Positions 8,050 through 16,793 of a stretch of DNA of 17,949 nucleotides are shown here, one piece after another. The notes beneath the pieces are model-generated. The model did not search any database and was not told where the DNA came from. It saw only the letters and a list, made by a program, of their open reading frames with translations. The translations under genes and the position numbers were made by a program. The stretch is from Ganoderma boninense. Its lineage: Eukaryota > Basidiomycota > Agaricomycetes > Polyporales > Polyporaceae. The stretch covers positions 1 through 17,949 of the forward strand of contig PJEW03000051.1 in the NCBI GenBank assembly GCA_002900995.3, given 5' to 3'. Numbering within the stretch: the stretch's first letter is position 1; every line of letters starts with the position of its first letter.

Positions 8050-8084
8050 TCAGAGCCGCACTGGACGCTGCGCGTGCTGGCTCT
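8040..8084 (+). promoter_or_regulatory. programmed -1 ribosomal frameshift signal (gag/pol)
   Basis: G GGT TTC (8040-8046) is an XXXYYYZ slippery heptamer in the correct gag register, immediately before the gag stop TGA. After a 5-base spacer, AGAGCCGCA (8052-8060) pairs with TGC-T-GGCTCT (8075-8084), a 9-bp stem with one bulged T. Slipping back one base gives GGG TTT CTG, which enters the pol frame; that frame is open from here to the protease and beyond. Pol has no ATG between 8046 and the protease active site's neighbourhood (first is AMVDSG), consistent with expression as a Gag-Pol fusion. Confidence 0.75.
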
Positions 8085-10274
8085 TGTAGTAATAGTCGAT
8101 TTTCTGTACTGAGTTCCGCGTTTGTATATGAAGTAAATCATAGTGGCCAACACTTTCATATACCGGTACGGTTGATCGGCAAGCAGCGACATAAGGACAT
8201 AGTAGCAATGGTAGATAGTGGAGCTACTACTAAGTTTTTACATAGATGGTTCGTAGAGAAGAACCAGGTTACGACAAGGAAGTTGGCAAGGCCAATTCCT
8301 CTGTACAACATAGACGGTACTGAGAACCGTGATGGGACGATCACGGAGGTCGCCGTGTTGGATATGGCGATTGGAGACCACCGAGAGAAGGTGGTGTTTG
8401 TGGTGACAGACATAGGAGAAGAGGATGTGATCATTGGCCTGGACTGGCTGCGCGAGCACAACCCTGAAGTAGATTGGGAACGTGGCTCGCTGCGCCTATC
8501 GAGATGTCCAGAGGCATGTCCGGCTCATCGGAAGGCATCCAAACCTGTTGAGACCAAAGCGCGTGATACGGAGGTACGGCTTACGGCGCGCAATGGTTCT
8601 CGGCGGGTGCGGAAGGCAAAGATGATGGGAAGGATATGCACGGCCGTAATGGTCGAGGAGGAGGAGGAAGATAGGCCTCCACCACCAGGTTTTCTGCCGG
8701 AATGGGATGGCACTGAGGAGTCTCTTCTCAATGCACTGGAAGATGGACGACGACTTCGAGGTACCCCTAAAATCTTCGTGTCAGCAAGCTACACCTACTC
8801 TCAACAGCTCGCCGAACAAGAGTACCAGAAGAAGGAAGTCCGTCCTGTCGAAGAGATTGTACCTCCCCAGTACCACGAGTATCTGCGTGTGTTCTCGAAA
8901 GAGGCGTCCGAACGTCTACCCGAGCACGGACCCTATGACCACGCTATAGAACTCGTACCAGATGCTAGGATGTTCCATTCCAAGGTGTACCCCCTGTCTC
9001 CCAGCGAGCAGGTCGAGCTTGACAAGTTTCTTAGTGAGAACTTGGCCAAAGGATATATTCAAGAGTCGAAGTCACCGATGTCGTCACCGTTCTTCTTCGT
9101 TAAAAAGAAGGACGGCAGCCTACGTCCTGTACAGGACTACCGACGATTGAACGACATCACCATTAAGAACCGATACCCGCTGCCGCTGGTGTCGGACTTG
9201 ATGGATCGACTCAAGAGGGCCAAGTACTTTACAAAGCTTGACATCCGTTGGGGGTACAACAATGTGCGGATTAAGACCGGTGATGAATGGAAGGCTGCCT
9301 TTGTTACCAATTGCGGACTGTTCGAACCGAACGTGATGTACTTCGGACTGGCTAACTTGCCCAGTACATTCTCTGCGCTCATGAACGACATCTTCAAGGA
9401 CCTCATCATACTCGGCAAAATCACTATCTACCTCGACGACATCCTCATATTCACCAACGACATCGAGGAACACCGCACATTGGTGCGTGAGGTCCTGAAG
9501 CATCTGGCAGAGCACAACCTGTTTTGCAAGCCAGAGAAGTGCGAATTCGAACAGCCTAAGGTTGAGTACCTAGGTGTGCTCGTCTCGGAGAACCGTGTGG
9601 AGATGGACCCAGTGAAGGTCAGGGGTATTGCAGAATGGCCTGTCCCTCAGAACGCCTCAGACGTATGGAAATTCCGTGGTTTCGCGAATTTCTACAGGCG
9701 GTTCATTAAGGACTTCAGCGCAGTATGCAAACCCCTTGACCGTCTCACAGGTAATGCTCCCTGGCAATGGGGTGCTGAAGAGCAATCAGCATTCGACGAG
9801 CTCAAGCGTCGTTTCACTGAAAGCCCTGTCCTGAGCATGTATGACCCAGACCGCAAAACCCGCATTGAAGTCGATGCATCCGGGTATGCTACCAGTGCGG
9901 TTCTGTCTCAGGAGGGGGAGGATGGCAAATGGCACCCTGTGGCTTTCCACTCTGAGTCAATGAGCGATGCGGAACGCAACTACGAGATCTATGACAAGGA
10001 GATGCTCGCTATCATCCGTGCCCTGCAGGCCTGGCGCCACTACCTCGAGGGTCTTCCCAGTGTGTTCGAGATCCAGTCGGACCACAAGAACCTCGAGTAC
10101 TGGAAGGCCGCACAAAACCTCACGCGCAGGCAGGCACGATGGGCTCTCTATCTGTCGCGGTTCGACTTTGTCATTGCACACAAGCCAGGCACCTCCAACG
10201 GTAGGGCAGATGCGCTGTCGCGCAGGCCTGATCACCAGAAGGATGACGCCGATGCAGCAGCTGTGGTAAGATAA
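8046..10274 (+). CDS. pol: Pol, first part: protease, reverse transcriptase, RNase H (truncated by insertion)
   Basis: It is read in the -1 frame relative to gag. The aspartic protease motif VDSGAT begins near 8211. The RT has the fingers region FFVKKKDGSLRPVQDYRRLN, motif A KLDIRWGYN (its D present) and the catalytic YLDD at 9429-9440. RNase H carries its acidic residues in VDASGY, YDKEMLAI, QSDHKNL and NGRADALSR. The element-derived frame ends about 10258-10266; the last codons to TAA 10272-10274 come from the foldback arm. The product would lack integrase. In the unsplit element, this part joined 12657 onward. Confidence 0.93.
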   Translation: MIRAALDAARAGSCSNSRFSVLSSAFVYEVNHSGQHFHIPVRLIGKQRHKDIVAMVDSGATTKFLHRWFVEKNQVTTRKLARPIPLYNIDGTENRDGTITEVAVLDMAIGDHREKVVFVVTDIGEEDVIIGLDWLREHNPEVDWERGSLRLSRCPEACPAHRKASKPVETKARDTEVRLTARNGSRRVRKAKMMGRICTAVMVEEEEEDRPPPPGFLPEWDGTEESLLNALEDGRRLRGTPKIFVSASYTYSQQLAEQEYQKKEVRPVEEIVPPQYHEYLRVFSKEASERLPEHGPYDHAIELVPDARMFHSKVYPLSPSEQVELDKFLSENLAKGYIQESKSPMSSPFFFVKKKDGSLRPVQDYRRLNDITIKNRYPLPLVSDLMDRLKRAKYFTKLDIRWGYNNVRIKTGDEWKAAFVTNCGLFEPNVMYFGLANLPSTFSALMNDIFKDLIILGKITIYLDDILIFTNDIEEHRTLVREVLKHLAEHNLFCKPEKCEFEQPKVEYLGVLVSENRVEMDPVKVRGIAEWPVPQNASDVWKFRGFANFYRRFIKDFSAVCKPLDRLTGNAPWQWGAEEQSAFDELKRRFTESPVLSMYDPDRKTRIEVDASGYATSAVLSQEGEDGKWHPVAFHSESMSDAERNYEIYDKEMLAIIRALQAWRHYLEGLPSVFEIQSDHKNLEYWKAAQNLTRRQARWALYLSRFDFVIAHKPGTSNGRADALSRRPDHQKDDADAAAVVR

Positions 10275-11258
10275 TGTATTATTTACCGGAGATAGCCTGG
10301 CACTGCAATGCAATATAAACCGACTCTGCTCGTAATGTAATACGAAGCCCCGGGATAATGCCCGGAGTTCCCTAATATAGTAGGCAGCCTCCGGAGGGCC
10401 TGTTATCAGTGCCCGGGCTGGCGCTTTTTTGGTTATCAGCTTAGATAAGGCCCCGGGGGCTTATCTGCCATCACTCCGGGGCTTCCCCCATCAATACTCA
10501 CCTCCCATCAGCCACCCGGGCTCCTCCTGCCCTGCCACTGCCCAATATGGAAGGTGCTTGGGTGCCTGCACCTGGGCACCTTCCCCTTGCTATATCTCCC
10601 TCAATTCTGGACCGTTTTCCATGATCTTGGGTGCGTTCTGATCGCGTTTTCAAGGCGCTTCTAACGCGCCTAATGCGCTGGTGTAATATGGTATACTAAC
10701 ATATACATACAGGTACCTTTGGTCGCTCTAGGGGCCAGTAAATGGGCCATAGCTCAGGCAGTTTTGAACAGAATAGGACGATCTTGGGCGCGTTTTGCTC
10801 GCGTTAACAACGCGCACAGAACGAGCCCAAGATCGTCCGATTCCGTCCAGCCGTTCCTCCGGTACATATACCCCTTCCTCCTCAGGAACAGGGTATTGGT
10901 ATCTCAGGAACGGCTGAACCGTTTGGGACGCTCTTTGGTGCGTTGGGTAGGTACTGTATAGTGGTATCTGGCCGCACCATTTGTTTGGAGGTATCTATTC
11001 TACAAAATATACTACAGTGTGATCAGTTGGCAGCCCCACCACCCTTGTATCCCCCATAACTCAGCAACCGCTTGACGGATTTTTTTGCCCGTCATACCGC
11101 TGGAAAGCTGCTGCTCACAGCTTTTCAACGAGCCCAAGAACGTCCCGATACGATCACTGGAGCCTTCGGAGTGCCTACCTCCTCCTCCTGCCCCCCTCCC
11201 CACCACTGTTTAGCCCATATCTTGGGCATGCCTTGACGGAATCATGTCGTTCTTTTTG
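10263..11258 (+). repeat. left arm of foldback element
   Basis: The arm runs from GTGGTAAGATAATG to ATGTCGTTCTTTTTG. It contains GC-rich palindromes around GCCCCGGG (10347-10490) and a recurring GATCTTGGGYGCGTT motif. Its reverse complement is 11656-12652. Confidence 0.9.
10771..10843. repeat. hairpin inside the foldback arm
   Basis: GGACGATCTTGGGC (10776-10789) pairs perfectly with GCCCAAGATCGTCC (10825-10838). After one mismatch the stem extends by GAAT/ATTC at 10771 and 10843. The loop itself folds further (GCGTT/AACGC). The mirror copy sits in the right arm near 12072-12144. Confidence 0.8.
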
Positions 11259-11655
11259 TGTTGTGTGCTATGTAGTCAGTCCTCTGTGCACAGAACAGTT
11301 CACTTATATCAAGATATGTACAATACACTCCAATGAAGGTGCCTTGGCCCGGTGCAAGACTGCCTGACAGCTGTGGCATCCATTTCCGAAGGCTAGCACA
11401 GCTGCAGTAAGGCTGTCAACAATCATCAATCAATATCTCCTCAGGTTGTTGTCCGTTCTGTTTGGTTTTTTTTGCGTTGGAAAGCTGTGAATTGTGGCTA
11501 GTCAGCTGTGTATATACTCTCACTATCAGGAGGCTACAAAAAAGTCGACAGGGGAGTATTCTTGTGAACACTGATAAGGGAATGACATTGGATCCAGATG
11601 CCTGATAAGTGCCATACATTGTACAAAGGTAGCAGTTAGCTAGTAGTAGGCAACG
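11259..11655. other. 397-bp unique spacer of the foldback element
   Basis: This is the only single-copy part of the element. A minus-strand frame (to 11416) encodes about 80 residues without a motif I know. TTTTTTTGCGTTGGAAAGCTGTGA (11467-11490 region) echoes an arm sequence near 11090-11110 (TTTTTTTGCCC...TGGAAAGCTG). No promoter or terminator is evident. Confidence 0.5.
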
Positions 11656-12652
11656 CAAAAAGAACGACATGATTCCGTCAAGGCATGCCCAAGATATGGG
11701 CTAAACAGTGGTGGGGAGGGGGGCAGGAGGAGGAGGTAGGCACTCCGAAGGCTCCAGTGATCGTATCGGGACGTTCTTGGGCTCGTTGAAAAGCTGTGAG
11801 CAGCAGCTTTCCAGCGGTATGACGGGCAAAAAAATCCGTCAAGCGGTTGCTGAGTTATGGGGGATACAAGGGTGGTGGGGCTGCCAACTGATCACACTGT
11901 AGTATATTTTGTAGAATAGATACCTCCAAACAAATGGTGCGGCCAGATACCACTATACAGTACCTACCCAACGCACCAAAGAGCGTCCCAAACGGTTCAG
12001 CCGTTCCTGAGATACCAATACCCTGTTCCTGAGGAGGAAGGGGTATATGTACCGGAGGAACGGCTGGACGGAATCGGACGATCTTGGGCTCGTTCTGTGC
12101 GCGTTGTTAACGCGAGCAAAACGCGCCCAAGATCGTCCTATTCTGTTCAAAACTGCCTGAGCTATGGCCCATTTACTGGCCCCTAGAGCGACCAAAGGTA
12201 CCTGTATGTATATGTTAGTATACCATATTACACCAGCGCATTAGGCGCGTTAGAAGCGCCTTGAAAACGCGATCAGAACGCACCCAAGATCATGGAAAAC
12301 GGTCCAGAATTGAGGGAGATATAGCAAGGGGAAGGTGCCCAGGTGCAGGCACCCAAGCACCTTCCATATTGGGCAGTGGCAGGGCAGGAGGAGCCCGGGT
12401 GGCTGATGGGAGGTGAGTATTGATGGGGGAAGCCCCGGAGTGATGGCAGATAAGCCCCCGGGGCCTTATCTAAGCTGATAACCAAAAAAGCGCCAGCCCG
12501 GGCACTGATAACAGGCCCTCCGGAGGCTGCCTACTATATTAGGGAACTCCGGGCATTATCCCGGGGCTTCGTATTACATTACGAGCAGAGTCGGTTTATA
12601 TTGCATTGCAGTGCCAGGCTATCTCCGGTAAATAATACATTATCCTTACCAC
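11656..12652 (-). repeat. right arm of foldback element
   Basis: Reverse complement of 10263-11258, with one additional base (CC at 12644-12645 where the mirror has one). Such identity over 1 kb implies a young element or ongoing gene conversion between arms. It ends CATTATCCTTACCAC, then AGCT. Confidence 0.9.
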
Positions 12653-12656
12653 AGCT

Positions 12657-14616
12657 TGTGGCCGATGACAACCTGAACCGAGTCATGTTGCAACCTGATC
12701 GCTTCCGAGTACTAGCAGCTAAGAGAGGACACATGTCAGTGGTACCAGAGAAGGCACTGCTCCGCCGCATTCGAGAATGTGGAGAGCGTGAGCAGGAGGT
12801 CGCAGAGGCACTCAGCAAGCTCGATAAGCTAGGGCCAGCACGTCTACAGAACGATCTGGTGGACTGGAACACAGAACAAGGCCTGCTGCTCTACCGCGGC
12901 CGAGTTTATGTCCCCAAAGACGACGTGCTTCGAGCAGAGATAGTGCGCATTCACCACGACCTCCCGCCTGCTGGACACCCTGGCCAGGCAAAGACGGTGG
13001 AGTTGGTTACACGGAACTACTGGTGGCCAGGCATGGCAAAGTTCATTAAGGATTACGTTGAGACCTGCGACACTTGTCGCCGTGGCAAGACTTCACATGC
13101 GAAGCCACATGGTCCCCTTCAACCCAACGAGATCCCGGACGGCCCAGGCCAAGTAGTTACCTGTGACTTCATCACTGGACTGCCGGAGGTGGACGGATAC
13201 AACGCGCTCCAGCTTATTGCTGATCGGCATGGAAAGATGATTCACCTTATTCCATGCACTGAGGAGATCGACACGGAAGGGACTGCAGACAACTTCATTA
13301 GAGAATGGTTCCGTCTACATGGACTCCCACGAAAGATCATCTCTGATCGGGGGCCCCAGTTCTCTAGCAAGCTCTTCCATGCAATCCTTAAAGGCCTTGA
13401 CATAGAAAGCGCGTTATCCACAGCCTACCACCCACAGACGGATGGACAGTCGGAGCGATGGAACCAGGAGATAGAGGCGTACCTACGGATGTACTGCTCA
13501 AGGCGCCGCGATGATTGGGTCAAGTGGCTACCAACAGCAGAGTACTGCTTTAACTCGCGCGTGCATTCATCCACAGGGTACTCGCCGTTTTACCTCATGT
13601 ACGGCTATGAACCTCAGTTCCACGTTCCGATGCTATCCACCACGGTGCCTACGGCGGATGAACGAAGAGAGGAGTTGTGGCAGGCAAGGGAGGATGCGAC
13701 CTCAGCCTTAACCCTGGCAGCAGAGCGGATGAAGGAGTACTACGATCGCTATGTCTCCGCTGCCCCAGAGTTCAAGGAGGGTCAGAAGGTGTGGCTCGAC
13801 ACGAGGAATTTCCGTGTCCCAGGAGTCTCTCGGAAGCTGGTGGACCGGTACGCTGGCCCGTACCCTGTCAAGCGCAAGGTGGGCAACTTGGCTTACGAGC
13901 TCAAGCTCCCCAAAGACATGGGGCTCCACCCGGTGTTCCATGTGACACTCCTACACCCGCACAAAGAAAGCCAACTTCCTGGTCGGCATCCCCCTGAACC
14001 TGCAGCTCTTGAAGTGGAAGGAGAGGAAGAGTACGAAGTAGAGGAAGTGTTAGAGTCGCGTCGGTATGGGCGGTGGAAGAAACTGCAGTATCTTGTTCAC
14101 TGGAAGGGCTGGGGCCCTGAACACGATAGCTGGGAAGACATGTCAGATCTAGCAAATGTGCCAAAAGTGCTGCAAAAGTTTCATTCGACACATCCCGACG
14201 CTCCTGGCCCCTCTCAACAAGAAGACTCGATCGTGAGGACACGATCCTTGGGAGGGGGGTATTGTCACGAACGGCACGCTCAGCGCCTACCCCGGCGTCT
14301 CTCTTTCCCTTTTTGGACTGTTTGCCTCCCGCGTCGTCCTTATTGTCCTCCGTTGTTTAGCAAACCTGTCCCTTGTTCTCGCAGTACAATAACTCCTGTT
14401 ACCCATTGTTCCCGTCGTCATTGTACTACATACCATTGTTCTCCCACTGGTTCCCGTGTCCATAGTTACCTATTGTCCCCGGTTCCCATTGTCCGTTACA
14501 TGTATATAAGACCTGTACTTTGCTACCTGGAGACCTCAGTTTCGACCTCTTGTCTCCAGGTAAGCCTCGCTGTATTCTCACTCGTTAGATACTCGCTCAA
14601 TACATCTTGTCTCTAG
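12657..14616 (+). CDS. pol: Pol, second part: integrase with GPY/F module and chromodomain (separated by insertion)
   Basis: This encodes the enzyme that inserts the cDNA into the genome. The zinc-binding region has HHDLPPAGH (around 12952) and CDTC (around 13069). The DDE core has D in VTCDFITGLP (13165), D in ISDRGPQF (13345) and E in TDGQSE (13453), the D-35-E spacing. A GPY/F-type module (RYAGPYPVKRKVGNLAYEL) and the chromodomain (EYEVEEVLESR... LQYLVHWKGWGPEHDSWED, about 14029-14150) follow; the latter would guide targeting to chromatin. Upstream codons 12601-12656 open the frame but belong to the foldback arm and flank. The frame runs into the 3' LTR and ends at TAG 14614-14616, where the 5' LTR has CAG. 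Without the first part it lacks a start signal. Confidence 0.93.
14250..14259 (+). promoter_or_regulatory. polypurine tract
   Basis: GGGAGGGGGG lies three bases (TAT) before the 3' LTR, the expected plus-strand primer position. It also encodes the LGGG residues near the end of Pol. Confidence 0.85.
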
Positions 14617-14722
14617 CCTGACTGTCGAGCCCTGCTCCGCTCTCGCTGCACAAGTGCTCGTCGACGCCCTTGCTCATCTCGTAAGCCTCCTCCCTGATCT
14701 TACTTGACAGCCAGTCGTAACA
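14263..14722 (+). repeat. 3' LTR
   Basis: It is 460 bp, TGTCACG to GTAACA, followed by the target duplication GGAAG. By my count it differs from the 5' LTR at about ten positions; half are at CpG/TpG or CpG/CpA pairs. The hairpin with the self-primer loop (14524-14562) is conserved. Confidence 0.92.
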
Positions 14723-14727
14723 GGAAG

Positions 14728-15271
14728 GCACAGAACAGGGGGCACACTTGACGGCCTATAGCATGAGAACATATGGACGCAAAGGGATGGTACTTGGCAG
14801 AACGTGAGACTGAATGGTAGAAAATGTACGTGTTGATTTTCAAAGGGATCCGCTAAAGGGGCAATCAACAATGGCAGTGAGAAGATGGGTAATGGGCACT
14901 AGATCTAAAGGCAACATCAAGTGGGCTGTTGGCAATGAACGAGTGTGCAAAAACCTGTCGAACTTTGAGATCAGCTCCTTTGCAATGCATCAAAGCATCT
15001 TGTGAAGTTTTGTGAGAAATGAATAAGAGTTGAGCAAGCAGTGACAGTGGGAAGAGGATGGTGGGTGGGATAGGAGGAAGGTGGGTGGACAGTCTTGCAG
15101 CCTCGAAGGAAACCAACAACCCCTCATGGTGGGCTCCAGATTACTGTGGGGTGAGAAACTCAACCAAGGGTTTCTTGCAGGGTTATTAACACATGGGTGG
15201 ATATCGAGCAGTTTTTTGCATAGTTAATAACAGTTTCTAACATGGGCACTTCATTATGTAACATGCAAAGG
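14728..15271. other. no recognisable gene
   Basis: This continues the purine-rich locus interrupted by the retrotransposon (left side 4639-5764). A GGTGGGTGGGATAGGAGG-type stretch lies near 15058-15090. I see no motif on either strand. Confidence 0.4.
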
Positions 15272-15657
15272 TCACATCTTCCAGTCCGTCTCGTCGAGCT
15301 CCCTCATCACTCTTCCGTCTGCCATGGCTTTACCTCTTGCCTTCCCCTTCCCCTTTGTGGATGCATCGGGTCGTGAAATAGCAGTATCAGCAAGGTGATT
15401 CTTGAGCATCTAAGACTCTAGGTTCAATCCCTCAACGGCAGCCTCCAAGTCCTCATACAGAATAGCATCGAGGTCTTTATCATCAGCGAGCTCCTTGGAC
15501 TCCTCAGCCTCCGAATCACTATCTAGTAGGTACCCAATGTCACTATTACTCTCATCATCAGAGTCATTGTCGACCACCTCACCCTGCGACTCTGCCTTAG
15601 GCTCGCACCTCAGACCAGTGTTGCTGGAAGCTGGGGGGGGATTCCAAGGATCGGAGC
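15272..15657 (-). pseudogene. fragment of an acidic protein, one in-frame stop
   Basis: A single minus-strand frame runs from the edge of a candidate LTR (15657) to TGA (15272-15274), broken only by TAG at 15410-15412. It reads as an Asp/Glu/Ser-rich segment (NDSDDESNSDIGYLLDSDSE, EELADDKDLDA-like), then a Lys/Gly/Arg patch (KGKGKARGKAMADGRV) and ends ELDETDWKM. I do not recognise the family. A B-box-like GGTTCAATCCC overlaps the stop region on the plus strand, so a SINE insertion is an alternative explanation of part of it. The upstream end was probably cut by the LTR. Confidence 0.35.
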
Positions 15658-16093
15658 TGTCATGGCTTTTTGCACCACACTTAGTCTGGCATCTTATCAG
15701 GACAAGTTATCTCTCGGTTCATCTTATTTTTCTCTTTATCTTATTTCTCTTTCCTTTATCTCATCTCTTCCTTTTATCTTATCTCTTCCCCTATCTTATC
15801 TGCTTCTTAGATCATTCTCCCACCTGCGACAGGTCCCGGGACCTGCCCTGAACTGATGGTCTGTGCGCTGTTCCCATGTAATATATAAAGGGCTGTGATG
15901 TGGGATCAAAAACCTCAGATTCTGTCTTCTGTTCTTCCCTCCCTTCCACTGTAGGCAGCTTAACAGCCCCTGCCCCTCTGCACCTTCTAGTCTATGCAAT
16001 CTATCCTCTTCTCTCCTGTTGCCACCCCCTGTGTGCCTCATCAGTGAGCCCCTTTGTTTGTTTGTTTGGTGGTGTAGTCAATAGGCTGTGACA
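15658..16093 (+). mobile_element. candidate LTR of a second retroelement family
   Basis: It starts TGTCATGGC and ends GGCTGTGACA, giving 5-bp inverted ends TGTCA/TGACA over 436 bp. It has a CTTATC-rich pyrimidine tract (15720-15810), a TATA box TATATAAA (15882-15889), and a final 30 bases shared with the window's first 30. Flanking bases (GGAGC, TTAGA) do not match, so it is not a clean solo LTR. It may be the 5' LTR of an element running rightward. Confidence 0.45.
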
Positions 16094-16163
16094 TTAGACA
16101 GAATATAACCCACAGGCCTCTGGCTTAGTGCCTCTACTAGCCAGCCATCTTTTTTCTCCCTAG

Positions 16164-16793
16164 GAGTTTTATAAATGTTTATCATCCCCCATCCCCTTCC
16201 CCTCTGAGGAGTTTGGTCTCCAGGAGTTTACCCGTTGCCACACCAAGAGGCACGGTCACCTCCCAGTCCAGGAACAGATTTTCTGTGTACTTGCAGATTG
16301 TGCAGAGGATCACCTTCGCTACCGTCACAAGGAGCATGCACCTCTTGTTCCTCAGCGTAAAGCCCTGCCCCTATCTGTCCCCCTGTCTCAGCTGTTGCCC
16401 AGGCCAGTTTGTGCCCAGGCCCCTACCCCTGTCTGGACTGCCACTCCTCACATCCCACGTCTACCCCTAGAGTGCCAGATTTCAGCCACTCTGCTACCTG
16501 GTTTTAGCCGTATCAACTCAAAGGACAACCTCGCTATCATCAAATCCAAAGTCAACGCTGTCCTTACCCACCTCCAAGCCATCTTTGACCACAAGGACTT
16601 CCTCGTCAACCTCCCAGCCATCGATGTTCTGGCCATCCAGCACATTGCTGACCAACTAGAGTGGATTGCCACAAACCTCGATGCACATGGCTTGGAGTGG
16701 ACCTGCCCTCAGCGACAACAGATTGAGTGGCTCTGCAAGGAGGTTAGAAAGATTAGTTTTATAGAGCTGAAGAAGAACTTCCTTTACGATTGA
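16164..16793 (+). CDS. open frame of 209 codons downstream of the candidate LTR, unknown
   Basis: The frame opens right after TTTTTTCTCCCTAG (to 16163), which looks like a fungal 3' splice site, and ends at TGA 16791-16793. The first in-frame ATG is at 16395 (132 residues). The N-terminal part is Cys/His-rich (FTRCHTKRHGH, CVLADCAEDH, YRHKEH), suggesting metal binding. A Pro-rich linker follows, then a probably helical domain (DNLAIIKSKVNAVLTHLQAI... QRQQIEWLCKEVRKI). Position about 70 bases after the LTR fits a gag-like role. I do not recognise the family; it could instead be an exon of a host gene. Confidence 0.45.
   Translation, partial: EFYKCLSSPIPFPSEEFGLQEFTRCHTKRHGHLPVQEQIFCVLADCAEDHLRYRHKEHAPLVPQRKALPLSVPLSQLLPRPVCAQAPTPVWTATPHIPRLPLECQISATLLPGFSRINSKDNLAIIKSKVNAVLTHLQAIFDHKDFLVNLPAIDVLAIQHIADQLEWIATNLDAHGLEWTCPQRQQIEWLCKEVRKISFIELKKNFLYD

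Larger units (their letters stand above)
10263..12652. mobile_element. 2.39-kb foldback element nested in pol
   Basis: Two arms of 996 and 997 bp in inverted orientation flank a 397-bp spacer. The only difference I found in the arms is one extra base near the outer end (GTGGTAAGATAATG against GTGGTAAGGATAATG). Short frames in one arm recur identically in the other, but none looks like a transposase. Flanks read GCAGCAGCTGTGG on the left and CAGCTTGTGG on the right, so the target duplication is either (C)AGCT or AGCTGTGG with a 1-base change. Removing the insert with the latter restores pol in frame (DADAAAVADDNL). Long TIRs suggest a Mutator-like or foldback element; class unproven. Confidence 0.85.
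5770..14722 (+). mobile_element. Ty3/Gypsy chromovirus LTR retrotransposon, full length with nested insertion
   Basis: Two 460-bp LTRs (TGTCACG...GTAACA) flank primer-binding site, gag, protease-RT-RNase H, integrase-chromodomain and polypurine tract in the Ty3/Gypsy order. GGAAG at 5765-5769 and 14723-14727 is a perfect 5-bp target duplication. By my count the LTRs differ at about ten positions, nine of them transitions. The element is 8953 bp as found and about 6.56 kb without the foldback insertion. The self-complementary primer site and chromodomain point to the Tf1/sushi-like chromovirus lineage. The catalytic residues I checked are present, but the foldback insertion in pol makes this copy non-autonomous. 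Confidence 0.93.

Noticed and set aside
10429..12485. Short proteins repeated identically in both arms (for example 70, 80 and 64 residues)
   Set aside because: They are mirror images due to the inverted repeat, start in low-complexity sequence and show no domain.
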